Assembly (NCBI GenBank): GCA_904420065.1
Contig: CAJFTU010000037.1
Location: 1-40,433, forward strand
Direction: 5' to 3'
Length of the DNA stretch: 40,433 nt
From: an uncultured Emergencia sp.
GTDB taxonomy: Bacteria > Bacillota > Clostridia > Peptostreptococcales > Anaerovoracaceae
Shown in pieces: positions 7,483 to 15,200 of this stretch (its first letter is position 1; each line of letters starts with the position of its first letter). Both the position numbers and the translations under genes were made by a program. The notes under the pieces are model-generated. The model made no database searches and was not told where the DNA came from. It was given only the letters and a program-made list of their open reading frames with translations.

Positions 7483-9094
7483 GTGTTTAGATCCGCGAGG
7501 AAGCAGGTCAGATATTCAATATAAGTCATTGACAGAAAGAAAAGAGCTGATAGGCAATAAAGTATTCTTACTGGATATCTGCAGACCGAATTCAGATACC
7601 GTCAGCAGAATTGTAAAGCAGCATATGAAAGACTTTCTTCCTGACAGTGAATTGGTTTACCATGGAAAAAAGAACGGTTATCGTTACGATGAAGCGTCCG
7701 AGTGGTGGGAGACGCTATACAGGGAAGCGGCGGGAGTTGTGCTTCTTGTAGGTGACTGCGGATCAGGAACAATGCGCATGTTGGAGATGCAAAATCAGCT
7801 CGAAGATCACGGAGTACCGACTGTGTCTATTGTCTGTACCCCATTTATCGAAGATGCGCGGGCAGTTTCCCATACATTGGGGAGAAATTTGCGATGGATA
7901 GAAATCCCCTATCCAATTACTGATATAACAGATGACGAACTGGAGAAAAATATTGCGCCGAAGGCGGGAGCTTTTGCTGAAGCACTGATAAAACCATTAA
8001 CGGCTGAAGAACAGTTTACAGGTGTTGTTCGCGAAGAACAAAGACCCAGGTATCTTGTGGAGGGAACGATATTGGATATCCAGGAGTTTTTTTCCGAGCA
8101 GGAATTGACTGACGGGTTGCCGATTATTCCGCCCACAGACGCGGCAGTAGAAGCCATGCTGAAAGGAACCAGCCATGCCAAAGATGAATTGGTGGGAAAG
8201 ATTCCGGTAGAATATCTGAATGCCACAGTAGAAAAGGTGGCCATAAACGGTGTTATGTGTGGCTGCCTTCCGGAGCATATGCCAATTTTATTGACAATTT
8301 GTGAAATATTAGCGGACAAACAGATGGATGTCAATGTAAGCGTCCGCAGCACGACCGGTTTTGCTTATTGGGGATTTGTCAATGGTCCTGTAGCAAAGGA
8401 AATCGGCATGAATTCGTCAACTAACGCTCTCGGTCCGGGAAATTCTGCAAATGCTACCATCGGTCGTGCGATCCGCATGTTTATCCATAATCTGGGGGGA
8501 GCTCGGGTCGGCGTTAATGAAATGGCGACTATGGGGAACCCTTTGAAATACGGATTTTCCTTTGCAGAGAACGAAGCTGAAAGTCCGTGGCCTCCCTATC
8601 ATGTGGATAAAGGCTTTGACGCGGGTGAAAGCTGTGTTACAGTGTGCGAAAGCTGGGGATTCAGAACGCAGGGACTGACTAGCTACGGAAAAGTAATGGG
8701 ACTGGAAAACATACTCTGGAGTGCAAAAAATGTGGAAAGTGCATTTGGACTGGGCAAAGAACGAGGCATTATGATTTTACTTGATCCTCTCCTTGCAAAG
8801 CAACTGGCAGCCCGGGGTATTAAAAAGCAGGATATACAGGAATATATGTGGAAAAATCTGACGCGAACCGTAGCGGAATGGAAGAACTGTCTGAGCTATT
8901 CGTCAGACGTGCGAGGAAATCTGTATCCCGCAGAATATCTGGATTTGTCGGATGATGTGGAGATTCCTAAATTGGCAGGACCGAAAAATGTACAGATCGT
9001 TGTTGTGGGTGGAGAGAACAGCCCTTTTTATCAGATTTATGATTCAGTAAATCCATATCACTGTGTGACGAAATCGATTGAAAAGTGGAGGTAG
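7463..9094 (+). CDS. UGSC-like domain fused to a conserved domain of unknown function
   Basis: Residues about 5-178 resemble the UGSC family: LDPRG at the start, KVFLLDICRPNSD, then VVLLVGDCGSGTMRM (93-107) and VPTVSIVCTPF. UGSC proteins carry Sec-Gly-Ser-Cys at this site, often with selenocysteine; here it is Cys99-Gly-Ser-Gly102 with an ordinary TGC codon. Residues about 195-543 match an uncharacterised family known to me only as conserved hypotheticals: ELTDGLPIIPPT, VEKVAINGVMCGCLPEHMP (257-275), NSANATIGRAIR and MGNPLKYGFSFAENEAESPW. AGAGGAGG precedes the ATG, which lies inside the end of the ATPase gene. Position right behind an importer suggests a role in metabolising the imported compound. 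No reaction can be assigned. Confidence 0.75.
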   Translation: MTIQRYKCLDPRGSRSDIQYKSLTERKELIGNKVFLLDICRPNSDTVSRIVKQHMKDFLPDSELVYHGKKNGYRYDEASEWWETLYREAAGVVLLVGDCGSGTMRMLEMQNQLEDHGVPTVSIVCTPFIEDARAVSHTLGRNLRWIEIPYPITDITDDELEKNIAPKAGAFAEALIKPLTAEEQFTGVVREEQRPRYLVEGTILDIQEFFSEQELTDGLPIIPPTDAAVEAMLKGTSHAKDELVGKIPVEYLNATVEKVAINGVMCGCLPEHMPILLTICEILADKQMDVNVSVRSTTGFAYWGFVNGPVAKEIGMNSSTNALGPGNSANATIGRAIRMFIHNLGGARVGVNEMATMGNPLKYGFSFAENEAESPWPPYHVDKGFDAGESCVTVCESWGFRTQGLTSYGKVMGLENILWSAKNVESAFGLGKERGIMILLDPLLAKQLAARGIKKQDIQEYMWKNLTRTVAEWKNCLSYSSDVRGNLYPAEYLDLSDDVEIPKLAGPKNVQIVVVGGENSPFYQIYDSVNPYHCVTKSIEKWR

Positions 9095-9097
9095 TTG

Positions 9098-9769
9098 ATG
9101 GAGTTTGGTTTAAACGGCCGGGTCATGGAAATTACGGCCCGCTATATGATAAACGCAGGATATGCGGGTTGCGATCAGAATGCAGTAAAGGCGCATATCA
9201 AAGAACTGGCGGCAATTGGCGTCGATGTTCCGGGGCAATGCCCGACATTTTATCCTGTTCCCGTGCAGCAGTTATTACAGGCTGAAAAGATTCAGACGGG
9301 ACACGGGAAAACTTCAGCAGAGATAGAATATGTTTTCATCTGCAGCAATGGGAAATCCTATCTGACGGTAGGGAGCGATCATTCGGATCGAGATCTGGAA
9401 GCTTACAGCGTGTGTGCTGCTAAGCAAATCTGTCCCAATGTCGTGGCAGGAGAACTGTGGAGGTATGATGATGTTGCGGATCATCTTGATAAACTGCGTT
9501 TGCTCTGCGAAGTTGGTGAGCAGAATGATACTTGGAGAGTGTACCAGGATGGCCGGGTATCTGATCTACTGTCTCCTGAGCAGTTGTTGGAGATGGGGGC
9601 GTCTGTAATTGGCGGCAAAGATGATATTGTGCTGTATTCCGGGACGATACCGACTATTGGGGATATCTCTTTCGGAACAAGATGGCGCATTACGATGGCT
9701 GACACAAAATTGAATCGTAAAATTTCTTTTATGTACGAAGTGGAGATATTGCCGCCAGGGATAGAATAG
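9098..9769 (+). CDS. DUF2848 family protein
   Basis: The protein matches the DUF2848 family by layout: an opening with GYAGCDQNAVKAHIKELAA, then PTFYPVPVQQLLQAEKIQT, a VGSDHSDRDLEAYSV block near 93-107, SKQVCP-like AKQICPNVVAGELWRYDDV, and IVLYSGTIPTIGDI near 182-195. The family is uncharacterised; some resemblance to fumarylacetoacetase-like folds has been suggested, but I cannot confirm it. I prefer the ATG at 9098 over the adjacent TTG because GGAGG then sits at normal spacing. It starts 3 bases after the UGSC fusion and 10 bases before the cupin gene. DUF2848 proteins usually occur in catabolic clusters, which agrees with this setting. Confidence 0.8.
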   Translation: MEFGLNGRVMEITARYMINAGYAGCDQNAVKAHIKELAAIGVDVPGQCPTFYPVPVQQLLQAEKIQTGHGKTSAEIEYVFICSNGKSYLTVGSDHSDRDLEAYSVCAAKQICPNVVAGELWRYDDVADHLDKLRLLCEVGEQNDTWRVYQDGRVSDLLSPEQLLEMGASVIGGKDDIVLYSGTIPTIGDISFGTRWRITMADTKLNRKISFMYEVEILPPGIE

Positions 9770-9779
9770 GAGGTAGGAC

Positions 9780-10118
9780 ATGGCAAAGAAAGAACTTGAA
9801 TTTTTTGATCCTAAAATAGATGGGCAGTGGCGCCGACCGGTTGGGTATCCGGAGGGTATCAGCGAATTAATCATCACGGAATGTCCGGAGACAAAAGTGT
9901 TTACACGACTGCTGAAGTTCGAACCGGGTGTTGCGTCGACCAATACGCTTTCTCATGACTGCTGGGAAGAAGTATACATTATTTATGGGGATCTGTCCAC
10001 CAATGGAGAGACCTATACTGAAGGGATGGTTGCCGTTCGTCCTCCCCATATGCCTCACGGGCCTTTTTCCTCAAAAAATGGTTGTATGACTTACGAGGTG
10101 CATTATGAGTCAAAATGA
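9780..10118 (+). CDS. Small cupin-domain protein
   Basis: A 112-residue single-domain cupin. It shows the order expected of a ChrR-like/DUF4437-like cupin: ETKVFTRLLKFEPGVAS, then HDCWEEVYIIYGDLSTNGETYTEG as motif 1 (His and two Glu available for metal) and PPHMPHGPFSS as motif 2 (His). Such proteins act as small dioxygenases, isomerases or ligand sensors. AGGAGG lies just upstream, and the last 14 bases overlap the amidase gene, so expression is coupled. A direct role in the same pathway is likely; the reaction is unknown. Confidence 0.8.
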   Translation: MAKKELEFFDPKIDGQWRRPVGYPEGISELIITECPETKVFTRLLKFEPGVASTNTLSHDCWEEVYIIYGDLSTNGETYTEGMVAVRPPHMPHGPFSSKNGCMTYEVHYESK

Positions 10119-10905
10119 GAAAAGCACAGTGAAGATTGCGGCAATACAGCTTTCTGTAACAGATGATAAAACGAAAAAGGAGCGCATGCGCGATGTAAAA
10201 AGTATTTTTCAGGAGATGGAGTCAATAGAGAAAAAACCGGACTTAATTCTGCTTCCAGAGATCTGGGGATGCGGTTTTTTCGATTTTGATCACTATACCG
10301 AATGCGCTGAGGAAAGAAAAGGTGAGACTTTTCAGCTTTTGTCGACATGGGCCGCAAAATTACAATCTGTGATCGTGGGAGGCAGTATTGTCGAAATTTC
10401 AGGAGATACGTTGTTTAATAGTTTGCTCTGTATAGAACGTGATGGTACTCTGAAGGCAACCTATCGTAAACGGCACCTGTTTGGTTTTCAGTCGAAAGAA
10501 CAGCAGATTCTTACAAAAGGCGAAAGCGCAGTGGTTGCAGATACACAATTTGGAAAAATCGGATTCAGTACCTGTTATGATCTGCGTTTTCCGGAACACT
10601 ATCGCGAAATGATCGATCAGGGTGCTGAACTATTTGTCGTTGTATCGGCGTGGCCGGAAGCCCGTCTGGATCACTGGCGGTTATTTAATCAGGTGAGGGC
10701 CGTGGAAAATCAGTGTTGGCTGGTTTCCTGCAACTGTGCAGGATTACAGTGCGGAAACCGTTATGCGGGACATAGTATGGCGGTCTCTCCTTCAGGAGTC
10801 ATTGCGGCTGAGGCCGGTGGAAAAGCATGTGTACAGTGGATCGATATTGACATGAAAGAAGTTGAACGGGCCCGAAACGCGTTTCCTGCATTGAGAGATC
10901 GATAA
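10105..10905 (+). CDS. Carbon-nitrogen hydrolase (nitrilase superfamily, omega-amidase/Nit2-like)
   Basis: A nitrilase-superfamily hydrolase with the complete catalytic set: Glu52 in LLPEIWGCGFF, Lys122 in TYRKRHLFG and Cys157 in GFSTCYDLRFPE. The neighbourhood of the Cys and the Lys (YRKRHLF) is closest to Nit2/omega-amidase and carbamoylase-type members, which hydrolyse C-N bonds of amides such as alpha-keto-glutaramate. Length 266 is normal. It begins inside the cupin gene, with GAGGTG as ribosome site. In this cassette it is the most obvious amide-cleaving enzyme and points to an amide nitrogen in the substrate or an intermediate. Confidence 0.9.
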   Translation: MSQNEKSTVKIAAIQLSVTDDKTKKERMRDVKSIFQEMESIEKKPDLILLPEIWGCGFFDFDHYTECAEERKGETFQLLSTWAAKLQSVIVGGSIVEISGDTLFNSLLCIERDGTLKATYRKRHLFGFQSKEQQILTKGESAVVADTQFGKIGFSTCYDLRFPEHYREMIDQGAELFVVVSAWPEARLDHWRLFNQVRAVENQCWLVSCNCAGLQCGNRYAGHSMAVSPSGVIAAEAGGKACVQWIDIDMKEVERARNAFPALRDR

Positions 10906-10941
10906 ACGAACTCAGTTTCAGGTTATCAAACAGGAGGAGTT

Positions 10942-11568
10942 ATGATGAAGATATTGATTACCGGATTTGAACCTATAAGGCAGTTTTATGATATTAATCC
11001 GTCCTGGGAAGCCGTAAAAAAGCTTCCGGACAAAATCAACGAAGTTGAAATCGTAAAGGAAGAGCTGCCTATTGTTTTCGACCGGGCGGAACAGAAACTG
11101 GAGGAATTGTTTACATATCATCAACCTGCAGCGGTTGTTAATGTGGGGCAAAGCGGACACGATCGGGGGATTATGATAGAACGGATCGGCGTAAACTTGG
11201 ATGATTTCAACGTGCCGGATAATGCGGGTAATATGCGTAAAGATGAAAAGATCGTTGAAGACGGTCCGGATGCGTATTTCACGACACTGCCGTGCAGGGA
11301 AATTGCAGAGAAAATTGTTGCCGCTGGAATCCCTGCAGGCCTGTCGGAAACTGCCGGTACACACTTATGCAACCATGTGACATATTTCACGAGTCACTGG
11401 ATTAAGATGAGAAATTTGAATACGATCAACGGTTTTATCCATGTGCCTCTGGATATGAGTCAGTGTCTTACAGAACGAGGCACCGATCGCTTCTTCATGT
11501 CGATTAACGTTATTGCGAAAGCTTTAGAAGAAGCGCTGTATGTTATTGTGGAGAAGGTAAAGAAATGA
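10942..11568 (+). CDS. pcp: Pyroglutamyl-peptidase I-like cysteine peptidase
   Basis: The fold and catalytic triad of peptidase family C15 are clear: Glu80 in GIMIERIGVNLDD, Cys143 in ETAGTHLCNHVTY and His167 in NGFIHVPLD. C15 enzymes remove N-terminal 5-oxoproline. Several residues that form the pyroglutamate pocket in characterised Pcp differ: TGFDPFGG is TGFEPIRQ (residues 7-14) and AGT-aromatic-Val-Cys is AGTHLC. The enzyme is therefore probably active but may act on another lactam or amide. Length 208 is typical. It follows the amidase by 36 bases with AGGAGG before an ATGATG start. It is the last gene of the cassette. Confidence 0.85.
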   Translation: MMKILITGFEPIRQFYDINPSWEAVKKLPDKINEVEIVKEELPIVFDRAEQKLEELFTYHQPAAVVNVGQSGHDRGIMIERIGVNLDDFNVPDNAGNMRKDEKIVEDGPDAYFTTLPCREIAEKIVAAGIPAGLSETAGTHLCNHVTYFTSHWIKMRNLNTINGFIHVPLDMSQCLTERGTDRFFMSINVIAKALEEALYVIVEKVKK

Positions 11569-11662
11569 AATATTACCGGCTTTATTATGGGACTGTAGAG
11601 TGATTATTTACTAAGCCGATAGATATGCTTATTGTTTTGAGATTTGAATAAAACAGGAAAAG

Positions 11663-11689
11663 AGATGCAATTTCAGATGCATCTTTTTT
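11663..11689 (+). terminator. Terminator ending the transporter-UGSC cassette
   Basis: AGATGCA and TGCATCT form a 7-bp stem with an 8-base loop followed by a run of five T. It lies about 95 bases after the pcp-like stop and closes the cassette. An imperfect repeat of TCTATTGAAT follows. Confidence 0.75.
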
Positions 11690-11735
11690 CTATTGAATCA
11701 TATTCTATTGAATGCAAGAGGAGGCGGTTTTTCAG

Positions 11736-11765
11736 TTGCGAAGCTCCTTTAAGTAGTGGTATACT
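11736..11765 (+). promoter_or_regulatory. Probable mtnA promoter
   Basis: TTGCGA (11736-11741), an 18-base spacer and TATACT (11760-11765) precede the mtnA ATG by 26 bases. No SAM riboswitch or other structured leader fits in this distance. Confidence 0.55.
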
Positions 11766-11791
11766 ATTCTTTTAGAGGAGATTTATATTAT

Positions 11792-12850
11792 ATGGGAATT
11801 TTTGATATACGGCCGGTACAGTACACCGGAGGAAAGATGATCATCCTGGATCAGACCAGGCTTCCTAAAGAAGAGATTTATGAGGAAATGCAGACCCGAG
11901 AAGATGTTTGGGATGCTATCTATAAACTGAAGGTGAGAGGGGCGCCGGCGATCGGCGTGGCGGCCGCCTACGGGTTGTGTCTTGCTGTGAGAGATTGTCC
12001 GGAAGAGGATATGGAGTGCTTTGAAATGCGTCTGAAGGAAGATGCCGAATATCTGGCGACAGCCAGGCCTACGGCGGTGAATCTTTCCTGGGCATTGAAA
12101 CGGTTGGTTCGGCATTTTGAGGAACTGCGTCCAAAGACCGTACAGCAGGCCAAGAAGGAGCTGCTTTTGGAAGCGCGGCGTATACAGGAAGAAGACGAGT
12201 CTGCCTGTCTTGCCATGGGACAGTATGGCCTTTCGCTGCTCAGGCCGGGAATGGGAATTCTGACCCACTGCAATGCGGGAGCGCTGGCAACGTCCAGGTA
12301 TGGGACATGCCTGGCGCCGATCTATCTGGGGCAGGAACAGGGTTATGATTTCCGCGTCTTTGCCGATGAAACGCGGCCGCTGCTTCAGGGAGCGCGGCTT
12401 ACAGCCTGGGAACTGCAAAAATCTGGAGTAGATGTGACACTGATCTGTGACAATATGGCGGCATCGGTTATGGCTAAAGGCTGGATCGATGCCGTGGTTG
12501 TGGGCTGTGACCGCATGGCGGCCAACGGAGACGGCGCAAATAAAATCGGTACCTTTGGAGCGGCAGTGCTGGCGAAGGAGCACGGAATACCATTCTATAT
12601 GTACGTACCGACTTCAACGATAGATCTCAATACGCCGACAGGCAGCAATATCCAGATCGAACTGCGCAGTGGTGAAGAAATCAGCAGAATGTGGTACAGA
12701 GAGCCTATGGCTCCTAAAGGAATTAAAACCTATAATCCGGCCTTTGATGTTACTCCGGCCAGATATATCACCGCCGTAATCACAGAAAAGGGTATTGTCA
12801 AACCTCCATATGAGGAAAATCTGCCGAAGCTTTTCGCGAAAAAGAAATAA
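11792..12850 (+). CDS. mtnA: S-methyl-5-thioribose-1-phosphate isomerase
   Basis: Aldose-ketose isomerase of methionine salvage, converting methylthioribose-1-phosphate to the ribulose form. Diagnostic motifs are present: VRGAPAIGVAAAYG (48-61), GILTHCNAGALATSRYGT with Cys160, and VVVGCDRMAANGDGANKIGT with Asp240, the two catalytic positions. I chose the ATG at 11792 with GAGGAG upstream instead of an earlier GTG, which gives the standard MGIFDIRPVQY start and 352 residues. No other methionine-salvage genes lie nearby, so it may serve salvage of methylthioadenosine or 5-deoxyadenosine with unlinked partners. eIF2B-like relatives lack the Cys/Asp pair seen here. Confidence 0.95.
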   Translation: MGIFDIRPVQYTGGKMIILDQTRLPKEEIYEEMQTREDVWDAIYKLKVRGAPAIGVAAAYGLCLAVRDCPEEDMECFEMRLKEDAEYLATARPTAVNLSWALKRLVRHFEELRPKTVQQAKKELLLEARRIQEEDESACLAMGQYGLSLLRPGMGILTHCNAGALATSRYGTCLAPIYLGQEQGYDFRVFADETRPLLQGARLTAWELQKSGVDVTLICDNMAASVMAKGWIDAVVVGCDRMAANGDGANKIGTFGAAVLAKEHGIPFYMYVPTSTIDLNTPTGSNIQIELRSGEEISRMWYREPMAPKGIKTYNPAFDVTPARYITAVITEKGIVKPPYEENLPKLFAKKK

Positions 12851-12926
12851 AGACGGCGGTTATTGTAAAATCGGTTACCCTGGGTGATTCAGACAGGGAA
12901 GAAGTTAATGACAGAGGAGTAAAAGT

Positions 12927-13838
12927 ATGGAACAAGAGAAAAAGGGTTTTATTGCCCGTTATGTGAAGATTATCGTTGTCCTTGCCGTAGTGGCAGGCTC
13001 GTCTTCCGGCATATTCGGAAATGTCATTGAGGCGCCGTCTATGGCCATCGGCTTCTGGCGGTTGACGCTGGGATTGCCGTTCTTTGCTGTTCCGGTGCTG
13101 CTGCGTCATCGAGATACGCTGAAAAACATCTCCAGATCGGACTACATCTGGACCTTTATCGCCGGCGCGTTTTTGTTTGGCCACTTCTTCACCTGGTTTA
13201 ACGCGGTGAAGATGACCAATATCGCCAGCGCCGTAGTGCTGGCGGCTCTGCATCCTCTTGTGGTGCTGGTGATCACCGTATTTATATTTAAACGAAAGGT
13301 AGGCGTGCGTCCTGTCCTTGGAATCGTTCTTGCTCTTCTTGGCGGCGTTCTCGTAGCCGGGTTGGATTACCATCAGCTGTCTTCCGGTAATTTTGCGGGA
13401 GACGTGCTGGCATTTCTGGCGGCAATGTTTATGGGCCTTTACTTTACTATCGGCAATGAAGTGAGAAAAAACGTTCCGGGAAGCACTTATGTCTTTCTGG
13501 TTTTCTTCGCCTGCTGGCTCTGTTTCACCATAGGCGTAATCGTCACGGATACACCGATACTCGGCTATTCTGCTAAAGATTATTTCTTCATTATCGGGTT
13601 GACGCTGGTCTGCCAAATCGGCGCCCACGCGGTGTTCAATCTGTGCTTTGGCTATGTGGATTCGCTGTACGTTTCCGCGTGGGAATCGGGAGAGTCGGTA
13701 TTTGCGATCATCATGAGTGTTATTTTTCTGGGACAGTCACCGACTTCCTGGGAACTGATCGGTTCCGCCGTAGTCGTCATCGGACTGCTTTATTACAATT
13801 ACTATACCGGACTGGCTGAGAAGAAGGGAAAATCATGA
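12927..13838 (+). CDS. EamA/DMT-superfamily transporter
   Basis: A 303-residue inner-membrane protein with two tandem EamA repeats and about ten membrane segments. The first repeat shows SSGIFGN, MAIGFWRLTLGLPFF and GAFLFGHFFTWFNAVKMTNIASAVVLAALHP in pieces, the typical half-repeat end. The second repeat begins at about residue 155 and ends in ESVFAIIMSVIFLGQSPTSWELIG. The family exports or imports metabolites; the substrate is unknown. GAGGAG precedes the ATG. Its stop overlaps the scpA start (ATGA), so the transporter is translationally coupled to scpA, probably by chance of operon structure. Confidence 0.9.
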   Translation: MEQEKKGFIARYVKIIVVLAVVAGSSSGIFGNVIEAPSMAIGFWRLTLGLPFFAVPVLLRHRDTLKNISRSDYIWTFIAGAFLFGHFFTWFNAVKMTNIASAVVLAALHPLVVLVITVFIFKRKVGVRPVLGIVLALLGGVLVAGLDYHQLSSGNFAGDVLAFLAAMFMGLYFTIGNEVRKNVPGSTYVFLVFFACWLCFTIGVIVTDTPILGYSAKDYFFIIGLTLVCQIGAHAVFNLCFGYVDSLYVSAWESGESVFAIIMSVIFLGQSPTSWELIGSAVVVIGLLYYNYYTGLAEKKGKS

Positions 13839-14611
13839 GTTACAAAGTCAGTCTGAGATCCTTTGAAGGCCCTTTTGATCTGTTGGTTTATCTGATCGAA
13901 AACGCGCAGATGAGTATCTACGATATCCGCATTTCGGAGATCACCAGTCAGTATTTGGATTACATAGATCGGATGAAAGCTTTGGATTTCAATGTAGCTA
14001 CTGAATTTATGGTGTTGGCCGCTACTCTGATCGATATCAAGGCAAAGATGCTTTTGCCGCGACACACCCTGCAGGGACAGAGCGAGGCGGAGGAGGATCC
14101 AAGAAGCGAACTGGTGGAAAGGCTGCTGGAATATAAGAAGTATAAAAAGGGAGCGGATATCCTGAAAGAACGGGAAGAACTGATGGCCTGTATCTATGAA
14201 AAGCCTCAGGAGGATCTTTCTGCCTATCGAAAGGCACCGGAAGAGCATTTGGATTTGGATGTTCAGAAATTTGCCTATGCGTTCGACCTGTTTCTCCGTA
14301 AAAAGAAAAGGGAAGAGGAAGTTCGCAGGCACTATACCAGAGTAGAACGAGAAAGAGCGACGATAGAGACCAGGATGGTCTATATCCGGGATCGCTTTAA
14401 GAAGGCTTTCGCCAGAGGGGTACGGCGGTTGAATCTGAAGGAACTGATCCCGGATAAAAGAGACCGGTATGATATCGTCGTTACCTTTGTATCGGTACTG
14501 CAGATGATGAGAGATAAGTATCTGGACGCGGAACAGAAGACCACATACGGAGATATCACGGTTCTCTTAGGGGAGAGGAAAATGGAGGAAACTGCGGAAA
14601 ATGAACAGTAA
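13835..14611 (+). CDS. scpA: Segregation and condensation protein A
   Basis: ScpA is the kleisin subunit of the bacterial SMC condensin, bridging SMC heads and binding ScpB. The N-terminal signature is obvious: FEGPFDLLVYLIENAQMSIYDIRISEITSQYLDYI in pieces, followed by ATEFMVLAATLIDIKAKMLLP. A charged middle region (about 90-165) and a C-terminal winged helix (about 190-250) follow. Length 258 is typical. It overlaps the transporter by 4 bases and scpB by 11 bases, the usual scpA-scpB arrangement. Confidence 0.96.
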   Translation: MSYKVSLRSFEGPFDLLVYLIENAQMSIYDIRISEITSQYLDYIDRMKALDFNVATEFMVLAATLIDIKAKMLLPRHTLQGQSEAEEDPRSELVERLLEYKKYKKGADILKEREELMACIYEKPQEDLSAYRKAPEEHLDLDVQKFAYAFDLFLRKKKREEEVRRHYTRVERERATIETRMVYIRDRFKKAFARGVRRLNLKELIPDKRDRYDIVVTFVSVLQMMRDKYLDAEQKTTYGDITVLLGERKMEETAENEQ

Positions 14612-15200
14612 AAAGACGATTAAGTCTGCTTTTGAATCGATGATGTTTGTATGGGGACAGCCTCTCGATGTGAAGACCTGCGCAGATATTTTCAACATCA
14701 GCAAAGAGGATGCGATGAGCTATTTCCTCGAATTGCAGGAGGAATACGAGCAGGAGGGAAGAGGTATCGTCATCCGCCGTGTAAATCGTTCCTTTCAGTT
14801 TGTCACCCGGCCGGAAAACGAAGAGTACATCGAAAGACTCTGCACGCCGGTCAAGGTGAAAAAGCTGACCCAGTCGGCGCTGGAGGTGCTGGCCATCATT
14901 GCTTACAAACAACCGGTGACCAAGGGGGAAATTGACAGCATTCGAGGCGTCAAATGCGACCGTGTCATAGAAGGACTGATGAAAAAAGAACTGATCTGCG
15001 TCAAGGGCAAGTCGGAAGGAATCGGCCGTCCGCTTCTCTACGGGACTACGGACAAGTTTTTGAAAAACTTCGGATTTTCTTCACTGAAAGAACTTCCGGA
15101 GATAGAGGATATCGAAGGCGCAATCGGAGAGGACAGCGTTGAGGACGATGCCGAACAGATTTCAATGGAAGAGGTGGAGTATGGAAAGAGAGAAATTTAA
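14601..15200 (+). CDS. scpB: Segregation and condensation protein B
   Basis: ScpB is the winged-helix partner of ScpA in the SMC complex. Landmarks are ESMMFVWGQPLDVKTCADIF at the N-terminus, RSFQFVTRPENEEYIERL, and LTQSALEVLAIIAYKQPVTKGEIDSIRGVKCDRVI in pieces (about 90-124), the most conserved part of the family. An acidic C-terminal tail follows. It begins within scpA with a ribosome site (GGAGG) inside that gene. The CpXC gene starts inside its 3' end. Confidence 0.96.
   Translation: MNSKKTIKSAFESMMFVWGQPLDVKTCADIFNISKEDAMSYFLELQEEYEQEGRGIVIRRVNRSFQFVTRPENEEYIERLCTPVKVKKLTQSALEVLAIIAYKQPVTKGEIDSIRGVKCDRVIEGLMKKELICVKGKSEGIGRPLLYGTTDKFLKNFGFSSLKELPEIEDIEGAIGEDSVEDDAEQISMEEVEYGKREI

Noticed and set aside
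7760-7765. Possible selenocysteine in the UGSC-like domain
   Set aside because: The codon at the motif is TGC, not TGA, so no selenocysteine is encoded there.
11569-11791. SAM or other riboswitch before mtnA
   Set aside because: Only the cassette terminator and a promoter fit; the mtnA leader after the promoter is about 20 bases.
11783-12583. Long open frame antisense to mtnA
   Set aside because: It lies wholly opposite a gene with perfect family motifs, is Arg/His/Cys-rich with no recognisable domain, and lacks a ribosome site.
12798-13628. Long open frame antisense to the EamA transporter
   Set aside because: Low-complexity, His/Gln/Lys-rich translation and complete overlap with a clear membrane protein gene mark it as a shadow frame.
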